Positions 54,801-64,000 of a DNA stretch of 64,000 nt are shown here, piece after piece. The position numbers and the translations under genes are program-made. The notes below the pieces were generated by a model. It did not search any database and had not been told where the DNA came from. It was given only the letters and a program-made list of their open reading frames with translations. Each line of letters starts with the position of its first letter. Position 1 is the stretch's first letter. This DNA comes from Caenorhabditis elegans (taxonomy: Eukaryota > Nematoda > Chromadorea > Rhabditida > Rhabditidae): positions 12,152,001 to 12,216,000 of the forward strand of contig NC_003281.10 of the NCBI RefSeq assembly GCF_000002985.6, written 5' to 3'.

Positions 54801-57800
54801 TCCACTCGATACATCTTCTGCGGGTTCCACATCCTCATTCGGTCCTGTTAGCTCATAATGCATTGCTGGTGGGTCTTCTGATTCTTGATTGAGTGGTGAT
54901 GGAGCTTCCGAAGCTTCAATGAACGCTTCCATCGGCTCGGGATCTTGCTGTCTTGGAGCTTCATATGAACTATCGGATTCATCAGATGATGAAGAAGATT
55001 CTGATCTTTCTCCAGCTGCATTCAGATCCGTGGAATCCATAGGATCTTCAAGTAATCTATTCGATGCATCGCCTTCGGGTTCCATCGCTAGTTGTTCCAG
55101 GATTGATTCTGGGTCTTCTGATCCTTGATTGGGTGGTGGTGGAGCTTCCGAAGCTTCAGTGAACGCTTCCATTGGCTCAGAATCTTGCTGTATTGGCGAG
55201 CATGGAGCTTCAGAAGAGCTATCGGATTCATCCGATGATGCAGAAGATTCTCGGACACTTTGAGGATCATCTGATCTTTCTCGAGCAGCATCCGAATCCG
55301 CGAAATCCAAAGGATCTTCAAGGGATCCATTCGATGCAGCTTCTTCCGGCTCCATCACTGGTTGATCCAGTATTGCTTCTTGATCTTTTGATCCTTGATC
55401 CGGTGGTGGTGGTGGAGCTTCCGAAGCTTCACCGAACGCTTCCATTGGCTCGGGATCTTGCTGTCTTGGCGAGCCTGGAGCTTCGGAAGGACTCGAGTTC
55501 CCTTCGGATTCATCAGATTCATCAGATGATGAAGAAGATTCTCGAAGATCTTGAGGATCATCAGATCTTTCTCCAGCTTCCGCGGAATCCATGGAATCAT
55601 CCTTATCTTCTGAAGCTTCTTCTTGATATTCTTGACCCACTTGGCGTCTTTCCTCAGAATAAATTTGAGAATCGTCAGACTGGAAATTCCCCTCTGAAGC
55701 ATTCTTGGGATCTTCATCTTCTCGGAGTTCCGGGTCCAGCAGCTCGAGCGGGGAAGGTTCAGGAGCTTCTGGAGCAGCATCGGATCCTTCTTCGATCGGT
55801 GCAGCATCAACAGTTTCGGGCGATTTCGGAGATGCTTCCGGATCTTCCAGCGCATCGTCAAAGAGCTCTTCCTCTTGTGGTGGAGCTGTATCAAGGTTCT
55901 CACGTTGTGGAGAAGAATTCGGAGATTCTGAACTACTTTCGGATCTTTCACTAGACTCTCGAGTTCCTGAGTGATCCTGGGATGCTTCTTCAGTAGAGCC
56001 ATCAAGCGATGCTGTGACATCTTCTGAATCTTGGGAATCGTTCTGTGATTCATCGCGGACTCGTGGAGCGAAGAAATCTGCATCAGATCTTTCCAGAAGA
56101 TCTTCTTCTCCCGCATGTGGTGGAGCTTGATCGGTATCCATCGGAAGGTTCAGAGCATCATCAGTGCTTTCATCTCCAGCTCCCGGAGTATCAGCTACAA
56201 ATTCAGTGTGATCCTGGGATGCTTCTTCAGTAGAGCCATCAAGAGATGCTGTAACGTCGTTCTGTGATTCATCCCGAGATCCTGGATCTGCATCAGATCT
56301 TTCCAGAAGATCTTCTTCCGCTTGTGGTGGAGCTTGATCCATGGGAAGGTCCTGTGGAGTGTGATCCTGGGATGGTTCTTCAGTAGATTCATCTGGGGAA
56401 GCTGAACCTTGTGAATCTGCTGGGCTCTTCTCAGATGATGAAGCTGTGACAGTGATGGATCCAGCTTCTCCAGCTCCAGCTATCGTAGAATGCTCGGAGC
56501 TCTCGGAGCTCTTGTCAATTTCCATGGCTTCCTCGCGTGGTGGAGGTAGTTGTTGGAAAGCAGGAGTACAAAGATCGGCGGTTGAGATTGGTGGCCGTGG
56601 TCGAGGTGGTTGCATGATCACATGAGGTATGACACGTGGTGGAGCTGGTGATGCTCGACGTGGTGGCAATGGAAGAATGATCAGGTGTTGCGGTGGTTTT
56701 GTCGTTTTCTGGAAAAAAATTTGGACGTTATTCCGTGTAATTTATCGATTTTTGCCGGGGTTTTCAACGATTTTTTTCTAAAGTTTTCCGGAAAAAACCA
56801 AAATTGAAATTACAATATTTTTTAAAGGCGCACACATTTATTTCTTCGCATTTAACAAAAAAATTGTCGTGTCGAGACCGTATTTTTGGGGCAAAATTTC
56901 GCGTTTTCTCGATTTTTACTTATTCTGTAAAAATTACCTTATGTTTCTTTTCATATCTGACGACCAATTCCTGATATGTGATGGGAATTTGATAGTAGAA
57001 CGTCTGCAAAATTTGGAATTTGTTGGAAAAAAAAATTTTTGATTTTAATTTTTTTTTTGTCCATGACAGAAAATAAACCGTTAAAAAAATTTTAATTTTG
57101 CAAAAATATTGTCCTATTTTTACTTTTTTTTCTGGATTTTCAGGAATTTTAGGAATTTCAGGAATTTCTGGAATTTTTCCCCGCAGGCCCGGCATAAGCC
57201 TAAACCTAGGTTAAGCTTGTGCCTAAGCTTACGCCTAAGCCTCAGTCTCGGTCTAAACCTTAGCCTAAGTCTAGGTATAAGCCTAAGCCTAAGCCTAGGT
57301 CTAGGTTAAGCATAAGCCTAGCCTGAGCTTAAGCCTGACCATAAGCCTAAGCCTGATATAAAGCCTAAGCCTAAGCCTGAGCTTAAGCCTGACCATAAGC
57401 CTAAGCCTGATATAAAGTCTAAGCCTAAGCCTAACCCTCTTAAAAAGTTACAAGAAGGTTTTTCCTTGCGCTTGGAGCGCAAAAGAAAAGAAAAAGAGCT
57501 ATTTAGACTTAGGGTACCCAACTGGAATAAAACATTGGAAATCCCAATCCAACCAGCCTAAGGGCCCGAAAAACACACTAGGATGCCCAACTGGAATAAA
57601 ATATTGGAAATCCTTATGACACACCGGCGGTATGGCGCGGCTTAAGCCTAAATAGCCACTTTTATCAAAATACATTTGAGCGAGGCTCGCGTTTTACTCT
57701 AACTTCTCAGGCAACTCAAAAGTAATCTGTGGATATTTTTCAGTAATCTAAATGAAGATTATTTCTAAGAAACTTGAAAATTTTGTAATATTTGAAGGGA

Positions 57801-60800
57801 TGCGAGCAATCTCTACATATTTGCGATCAACCTTTGGAGATTTTTTTTCTTAGTGAAGTTATAGAATGCCAATATACAAACTCCTATCTCATGGGAAGAA
57901 AAGTTCAAATTCTGTACCTGCGTATATTTTTTTATAACTCCGTTTTTCCCACAAGAAAGGCCTTCTTCCCATGAGACAGGAATTCAAATATCGGCAGCAT
58001 TCATAGGTACAGAATTCGAACCTTTCTTCACATGAGATAGGAAGTGGGACCTTTGATGAATATAATCACTCTGATGATATCTAATTCCGATGATTAATCC
58101 ATTTTTCTTTCTCTCACATTTATGAACTAAAATGATTACTAAATTAAGGCGTGATATTCTAAGGTCTGATAACATATGATATTTATTTTTAAATTTAAAT
58201 AATAAATTTTTTTAATTTTTGCTAAAGAACGAATAGTTTACAACCGCCTCGCTCAAATGTATTTTGATAAAAGTGGCTATTTAGGCTTAAGCCGCGCCAT
58301 ACCGCCGGTGTGTCATAAGGATTTCCAATATTTTATTCCAGTTGGGCATCCTAGTTTTTTTTTCGGGCCCTTAGGCTTAAGTGTGTCATAAGGATTTCCT
58401 ATATTTTATTCCAGTTGGGCACCCTAAGTCTAAATAGCTCTTTTTCTTTTCTTTTGCGCTCCAAGCGCAAGGAAAAACCTTCTTGTAACTTTTTAAGAGG
58501 GTTTCATATATTTTATTAAAATCGGGTCGAAGCCCTGATTTTAAATCCATATTGTTTTTTTTTTGTCTTCCTCTATCCCTGCAAATAGGAAAGAGAATGT
58601 GTTCTTTCTCAAGAAGTAAAAATCATCATAAAATCTTGAAAACTGAGAGCAGGAGGTAATATTTGAATATATTGGTTCGTAAATGTGTGTCTCTCTGTGG
58701 GTGGGGTGGCGATGTGTTGGCAGCCAACCCTTCAACGAACTGTATCTCCCGCCTGTATCTCCCTTCAAAGTGAGAATTGAGTTACAAAAATTTGAGGGAA
58801 TATGAAAAAAGGTGTGAGGATTTCGTAAAAAATCTTTTTCTACAAGAATTTCACCCTAAAACCAAAGATTTCTCAAAGAGAACAGCGCACGAAGCGGTGG
58901 TTTAAAAAAAAACGCGAAAAAAAACACACCGAAAGGGGGGGGAGGGGGAGGTCGGAAATGCAAATTTTGACTTTGAAGCTCTCTAAAAGAGCTCACAGTA
59001 GACTAGCGCGGCAATAGATATGTCGTAAAATATACATATCTGATCCTGTAACAGTAATTAGAGACCATATTTACAGCCAGCCTACATGCATCACTGTGGA
59101 GACTCTGTGGAGAGGGAGGAGGCAAGAGAAAGGGGAGGCAAGAGGGGGCGGGCGGGCACTGCTGAACCTTGAAAACGCCGTAGCTCCGCTCACAATTGGA
59201 ATTGAAAAATGAAAAGTATATATTTGAAGTCAGCGTTAAAAAGAAAATATGATAGGATTTGAAATTTTGGAAATTGGTGAAGAATGAAAAAAAAGCCTCT
59301 GGAGCAAGGCTTGAAGCTCACAACTTCAGGAACGGGGCTCGAGGAACTCATGGCCAAAAACTTTTTGTTTGTCTCGCTTCTCATAGCAAAAATAATAAGA
59401 TTGAGGGCATAAAATTCACATTTCAGTAAAAAACTGGTCCAGGAAAAGAGGGAAATTGAAATTTCGAGGTCAAAAATTAAATGTTCTAAAATCGTTGAAA
59501 ATTATCGTAGAGAGCTGTGCTTTCAGCATCCATTCGGTATTTATGTACTAATTACGAATTTAACATAAAATCCCATTCGGTAATGGAAAATTTTTTATTT
59601 TTCCAGCAAAAACCTCATTTTTTTGACAACATTTTTTCTGGCTCGATTTTCAGAATGAAAAAATAACTTTTTTGGAATAAATTTTACTTTAAAATGTAGC
59701 CAGAAGCTTACTCTACAATACTTTCACCTCAAAACCCAAAATTTGTGAAAGAGAACAGCGCACGAAGCGGTGGTTTGAGGATTGCACCCAAAAAAACAAA
59801 GGGGGGAACATGCAATTTTCGCTTTCACACTAAAGAGCCCACTTCTATAGCTTAAAAAAGTCGTAGAATTTTTTCAAAATACACGTTGAAAAGAGCTCGT
59901 CGAGTTGTATACACCCCTGAAAAATCGTGAAATAATCTCAAATATTCGAATTTTCATTCAATTAAAACCACCAGTAAATGAGAAAAAAAAACGTGATTTT
60001 TGGAGGATACTCGAAAATACTCTTCATATCTCGGCTCAAAGAGCTCCAATCTTTCTGAAATAAAGCATACAGAGGTGAGGCACGCTTCTTGAAGAGAGAG
60101 CAAAAAACCGCATCAAAATCCATCCACCCGCCGTCAAGTTACACGCGCGTTTTCAAAGTGAACAAAAAACAGGGCATAAAAAAATTTAGACGCCCGCACC
60201 CGGACTCGAACTTTTTTTTATATTTTGAAGCTTAATATCTCGGCTCCTGTACATCGAAATTGGCTCAAAATTCACAAGAAACCTTATCCTGCTACGATCC
60301 TCCTGTCATTAAATTTTCGTGAGCTTAGGGAGAAAACTGACAAAACGCCAAACTTTCAAATTTTAAAAAATAGTTGAGGGTCATTTTGAAAACACCTTAA
60401 GCTCCATAACTCGGCGAGTTTTGATGGAATCAATTTGAAATTTTACACGGAAGCTTCTTAGTGGCCTATACGTCTCTGTGTTAAATTTCGCTTTGATCGG
60501 CCAACGGGAACCCTTTGAAAAATGAAAAAAACGTTATAAACCCAAGCCTAAATAGCGTCAGTGGGGGAGCGTTAGAAACCTAAGCTTAAGCCCTAAGCCT
60601 AAGCCTAAATCTAAGCCTAGGCCTTAGCCTAAACATAAGCCTAAGCCTAAACCTAACCTAAGCCTAAGCCTAAGCCTAAACCTATGCGAATAGGCTCATA
60701 AATTCGCTAAAAATTGGCCTAAAAATCGATAATTACAAATTTTTTGCGGAAAATTGTCTGAAAATTTCAAAATTAGGCAATTAATTTGCGCGGGAATTCA

Positions 60801-63686
60801 AATTTTTGAAAAAAAAATTTTTTTCAAATTTTTTAACAGGTCATTACGGTCTATTTTCTGACATTTAAAGCTATTTTTTTCCGTTTTTTTTCAATTTTTT
60901 TTTAAAACCAACCTCATCCTTATATTTCCGAATCAATTTCTCCATTCTTTCCTTCAAAATCCGTCGTTTTTCCGGATCGTCTTTTTGGTATTTCAATAGC
61001 TTCTCAGTGATTGCCGTAATATCTCTACACTGAGCTTTTTGATGATATTCAAACTTTTTCTGATCTTCTATCCAAATCATCAACGCATCATCTTCGATTT
61101 CGGAATAATGGAAAACATTCTGCAAAAAAAAAATTTTTTTTTTTTGAAATTTTTTTTTTCGCAATTTCTCCAGATTTTTTGTAGTTTTTAACTAAAAATT
61201 TGGTCAAATTTTCGGTTTTTACGTAAAAATCAGAGAGTTTTAACAAAAAAAAAATTTTTTTTGCAAAAAATGGTTGAAATTTAGCATTTTCTACTGTATT
61301 CCGATGTGAAAATGCATTTTTTTTCCTTTTAAAAACTAAAAATTTGCAACTTTTTTGTGGTTTTTTGCATTGAAAATTGAATTTTTTAGACTTTAGGCGT
61401 ATTTTTATGAGCCAAAAGCCAAAAACCTCGATTTTTAATTCAAAATTTAAATTTTCGAGCAGATTTTGAAGCAAAAATCGACACAAAATCCTTAATTTTC
61501 ACCATTTTTACACATTTTTAACTGATTTAAAAGCAAAAAATTATGATTTTTAACTCGAAATTCGAGTTTTCAAGCATTTTTTTTTGTCGAAAAATCAAAT
61601 TTTTAACACAATTTTCAAACTAACCACTCCGACGACTCCGTTGTGAAGTTCAATAATTCTCATAATTTCCCTTAATGCATTTAAAGCACGCATTACAGCT
61701 GTACACTCGCCATCCAATCGCGGCTGCAAAAAAATTTTAGAATTTTTGATTTTCCAGAAAAAATTTTTTTTTTTGAAACATTTCAAAATTGTCATAATTT
61801 CCAATTTCTTATGAAATTTTAATCATTTTCCCGAAAAAAAAATTATTTTTATAATTTTTCAAAAATATTTTTTCATGTAGAAAATATATTTTCACAATTT
61901 TCTATTCATTTTCTACATTTTTAAAAAATACTTTTTTTTTTGATTTCCGAAATTTTTTTTTCTTAGTTTTTTAAATGAAAACTTCATATTTTCCCATTGC
62001 AATATATTACAGGAACACAAAATTCTGAAAATGCGTATTGCACAACATACTCGACGGGCAAAATATCTCGTAGCGAAAAGAAAACTACAGTAATCCTTTA
62101 AATACGACTATTGTAGAGCTTGTGTCATTTTTTTTACGGGATATCGATTTTTGAAATGAATTTTCGGATTTTCTGCCTTTTTCTAATATTATATATCTTA
62201 TATATATTTTTGCCAAAAAAAAATCAATTTTCAGTCAAAAAACTCAAAAAAAAATCCGATTTTCATCAAAAATTTCATTGAATTCACATTTTTAGCCGAA
62301 AAAAATCCAGATTTCAGGAAAACTCTATTTTTGTGTAAAATTTCCAAATAAAATTCAATTTCCACCTATAAAATTGAAAAAAAAATGGAATTTCTGTTAA
62401 AAAAAAAATACAGAAAATTTAATTTTTAGTCAAAAATCGAATATTTTCAATTTTTCGAAAATTAAACATTCAAAAAAATATTACAGGAAGCACAAAATTT
62501 TGAAAATGCGTATTGCACAACATATTTGACGCGCAAAATATCTCGCAGCGAAAAGAAAACTACAGTACTCCTTTAACTGACTACTGTAGCGCTTGTGTCG
62601 ATTTACGGTATCTCGATTTTTGAAAATTCGAAAATCGAGATCCCGTAAATCGACACAAGCGCTACAGTAGTCATTTCAAAGGATTACTGTAGTTTTCGTA
62701 GTAAAAAAGAAATTTGTGTTCTTCGAAACATCGAAAAATTTCGATTTTTGACTGAAAATTAAATTTCTGTAATTTTTTTTAAACAGAAATTTTGATTTTT
62801 TTCAATTTTATAGGTGGAAATCGAATTTTATTCGGAAATTTTACACAACAATTCGGCTAAAATTGGCTTCTTCTTTATTTTTTTTCGCTGAAAATTGTAA
62901 AATTCAGTTTTTTTTTTGAATTTTCTATGCTTTTTTGCTCGAATTTTGGTGGTGGAAAATGAGCAATTTTGAGCTAATTTTTAGATTTTTTCTCTCATTT
63001 TAGGCATAAAATCGCACCGTTTCGATTACAAACAACTGAAAAAGTTGTGTAAGAACGCGTTCCCAAATAATATACGGTGATAGATTCAGGTCAACAAGCT
63101 CATTTCGCTGGTTTTTCTTCGAAATTTCCATATTTCGATTGAAAATCTCAAGATCGTCGAGCAGAAATTGATGCCAAGGGAGGAATCGAGTCAAGTAGCC
63201 TTCTGTTCGAAGTGGCTGCAAAAAATGAGATTTTTTGAATAAAAAATTAAAAAAAAAAGTTTTTTTCCTTAAAAAATGAGAAAAAAAATGAAAAAAAATT
63301 GAAACATTTTTTTTCCTTAAAAAATGAAAAAAAAAAAGAAAAAAATTGAAAAATTTTTTTTCCTTAAAAAATGAAAAAAAAAAGTTTTTTTCCTTTAAAA
63401 AAATGAAAAAAAAAATTTTTTTCCTTAAAAATGAACAAAAAAAGTTTTTTTTTTTCATTAAAAAAAATGAAAAAAAAAAGTTTTTTTTTCTTAAAAAATG
63501 GGAAAAAAAAAGTTTTTTTCTTAAAAAATAAAAAAAAAAATTTTTTTTTTTGAAAATTACCTTGCAAGTTATCAGAACTTGTGATTTTTTGTAAAAATCA
63601 TAAGCAATTTTCGATTTTAAAATATAATCATCGATAATTTCTTTGAAATAGGATGCAGTGGCTGGCAGTTTTGGTGGTTTTGACAT
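51898..63686 (-). CDS. Large acidic Ser/Glu/Pro-rich repeat protein of unknown function
   Basis: Deduced exons: 63686-63561, 63215-63030, 61723-61625, 61119-60913, 57003-56938, 56708-53264 and 52019-51898. All phases match and the product is about 1416 residues. The first 230 residues are a mostly helical, charged domain (SYFKEIIDDYILKSKIAYDF, LPWHQFLLDDLEIFNRNMEI, CTAVMRALNALREIMRIIEL, KRRILKERMEKLIRKYKDE), which I do not recognise. A Pro-rich linker (PPRRASPAPP) leads into one giant exon encoding a disordered acidic region with seven copies of a repeat of about 88 residues (DDPQ-LRESS-SSDESDSS, EAPGSPRQQDPEPMEAF, EASEAPPPPNQGSED, MEPEEAASNGSLEDP). The end is DPKRPRLE, a possible nuclear signal. 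No enzymatic motif is visible. Confidence 0.8.
52140..53170. repeat. AATTTTTTAAAGGATTTTT repeats, including four ~97-base tandem copies
   Basis: The last intron of the acidic-protein gene consists largely of GGAATTTTTTAAAGGATTTT-like words. Between about 52290 and 52640 a 97-base unit (TATTAAAAAATACAAAAAAT followed by AAGGAATTTTTTAAAGG and TTTGTCGGATTTTTTAGAGC) is present in four near-identical copies starting near 52304, 52401, 52498 and 52595. Confidence 0.85.
53800..55480. repeat. Intragenic coding minisatellite, seven ~265-base units
   Basis: Within the giant exon of the acidic-protein gene, the Met-Glu-Ala-Phe segment (for example TGAACGCTTCCATTGG) recurs at about 53847, 54112, 54380, 54651, 54917, 55161 and 55431, a spacing of 244-271 bases. 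All spacings preserve the frame. Some neighbours are more alike than others: 53830-53990 and 54380-54480 share an identical stretch around CAGAAGGACTTGAGCTACC. Confidence 0.88.
57190..57432. repeat. Interstitial telomere-like tract (GCCTAA)
   Basis: About 38 degenerate GCCTAA (TTAGGC) hexamers in intron 4 of the acidic-protein gene. It runs directly into the left end of the inverted-repeat element at 57433. Confidence 0.88.
57433..58503. mobile_element. Terminal-inverted-repeat element next to a TTAGGC tract
   Basis: The ends are AACCCTCTTAAAAAGTTACA (57433) and the complement finishing AAGAGGGTT (58503). The inverted arms of about 260 bases (57433-57690 and 58245-58503) match closely, for example GACACACCGGCGGTATGGCG against CGCCATACCGCCGGTGTGTC and the AAGCGCAAGG/CCTTGCGCTT pair. 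The right arm has a short duplication. The interior (about 57700-58240) has further inverted pieces (CCTATCTCATGGGAAG against CACATGAGATAGG) but no open frame for a transposase. Confidence 0.8.
58504..60570. repeat. Unclassified repeat-rich block in intron 4 of the acidic-protein gene
   Basis: More GC-balanced than its surroundings. The motif GAGAACAGCGCACGAAGCGG, with GTGGTTT after it and a purine-rich run, occurs at about 58879 and 59751, each followed by a G-run. AATATCTCGGCTC-like motifs recur at 60026 and 60234. On the - strand GTTCGAGTCCGGGTGCGGGC (60193-60212) matches a pol III B box. There is no open frame of note. It may be a decayed transposon. Confidence 0.45.
60571..60690. repeat. 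Interstitial telomere-like tract (GCCTAA)
   Basis: About 18 degenerate GCCTAA hexamers, the fourth such tract in the window and the second in this intron. Confidence 0.85.
62005..62160. repeat. Half-copy of the ATATCTCGTAGCG palindromic family
   Basis: GGAACACAAAATTCTGAAAA ... AAAATATCTCGTAGCG ... TACGGGATATCG: one arm only, in intron 2 of the acidic-protein gene. Confidence 0.7.
62260..62860. repeat. Palindrome containing the ATATCTCGCAGCG family
   Basis: 62480-62720 is a copy of the family with both arms meeting at about 62628 (GATTTTTGAAAATTCGAAAATC). The flanks are also complementary: AATTTCCAAATAAAATTCAA near 62340 against TTTTATTCGGAAATTTTAC near 62830. The whole region therefore folds back. 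Confidence 0.7.
63225..63555. repeat. A/T-run tandem repeat in intron 1 of the acidic-protein gene
   Basis: About ten units of TTTTTTTCCTTAAAAAATGA followed by AAAAAAAA, period about 30-40 bases, with alternating A and T tracts. Lys/Phe-rich frames on both strands are artefacts. Confidence 0.85.
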
Positions 63687-64000
63687 TTTTGTGCTGAAAA
63701 AAATGACATTTTTTATTATAAATTATTGTCGAAATACGGCAAAAAGTGCGGTTTTGATGCATGTCGATTTACGGAGAATTTTGTACTACACGTGCACAAG
63801 TTTGAGCAATTTTCAATTTTTTTTCGCAATTTTTAGCTAAAATTCTGGTTTTTGGAGCATATTTTCTGATTTTTTTTCAAATTTTACACTGAAAATTAGC
63901 AAAATATCGACTTTTTATAATTTTTTAGGGCAAAATTCGATGTATTTATGGCATATTATAATGAATTATCGTTTTCTCATGTTTTTTTGCATAAAAAATC
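63687..64000. other. 5' flank of the acidic-protein gene
   Basis: AT-rich. ATGCATGTCGATTTACGGAG and TTTTGTACTACACGTGCACA (63755-63798) resemble 51650-51695 (complement) and are probably repeat-derived. No promoter motif is recognised. Confidence 0.3.

Noticed and set aside
54125..55974. Several + strand frames of 80-260 codons and an antisense-frame 253-codon chain
   Set aside because: Shadows of the repetitive acidic coding exon; no start or splice context and no independent conservation signal.
53351..56669. Possible identity of the acidic protein as a PP4 regulatory subunit
   Set aside because: The overall layout is similar, but no conserved N-terminal motif of that family could be seen, so no name was assigned.

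Overview
The window is genomic DNA of a Caenorhabditis nematode, almost certainly C. elegans. The signs are an AT-rich background, short introns with TTTCAG acceptors, TTTCAG sites just before start codons (trans-splicing), degenerate TTAGGC (nematode telomere-type) tracts, and many short palindromic elements typical of autosome arms. The order of genes I recognise (a GLY-11-type GalNAc transferase, the LURY-1 neuropeptide, BBS-7/OSM-12) matches what I remember of the Y75B8A region of the right arm of chromosome III. That placement is from memory and was not checked.

Layout. On the + strand, 0.9-7.6 kb holds a six-exon gene for the MPP10 subunit of the U3 snoRNP. At 8.9-18.8 kb there is a glutamine-rich, probably MED15-like nuclear protein gene, whose first intron contains what looks like a second promoter and first exon. 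On the - strand, 25.2-19.5 kb is a seven-exon polypeptide GalNAc transferase (gly-11), and 31.0-29.0 kb is a seven-exon RING-type protein. The + strand at 34.4-45 kb has three small secreted-peptide genes: lury-1, an insulin-like peptide, and a six-cysteine peptide. The 12-exon bbs-7/osm-12 gene (50.45-39.06 kb, - strand), with a canonical X-box in its promoter, encloses the six-cysteine gene in one of its introns. From 63.7 to 51.9 kb (- strand) a seven-exon gene encodes a large acidic Ser/Glu/Pro-rich protein with seven internal repeats.

Most of the remaining sequence is repeats sitting in introns and spacers. They include CCGGCAA-type minisatellites in introns of at least five genes, CCAATCA/GGGCGGAG palindromes, long foldback elements (one with ~0.8 kb arms), an 11-bp satellite, an array of tandemly duplicated 3' splice sites, a tRNA-derived SINE, ACTGTAG arrays, interstitial telomere-like tracts and several terminal-inverted-repeat elements.

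The genes do not form one pathway. They cover ribosome biogenesis (MPP10), probable transcriptional regulation (MED15-like), Golgi O-glycosylation (GLY-11), ciliary trafficking (BBS-7), peptide signalling (three peptides), a putative E3 ligase and an acidic protein of unknown role. All exon boundaries were deduced by eye from reading-frame phase, splice signals and recalled family similarity. In the genes modelled here every junction keeps phase, but none has been confirmed with transcripts.
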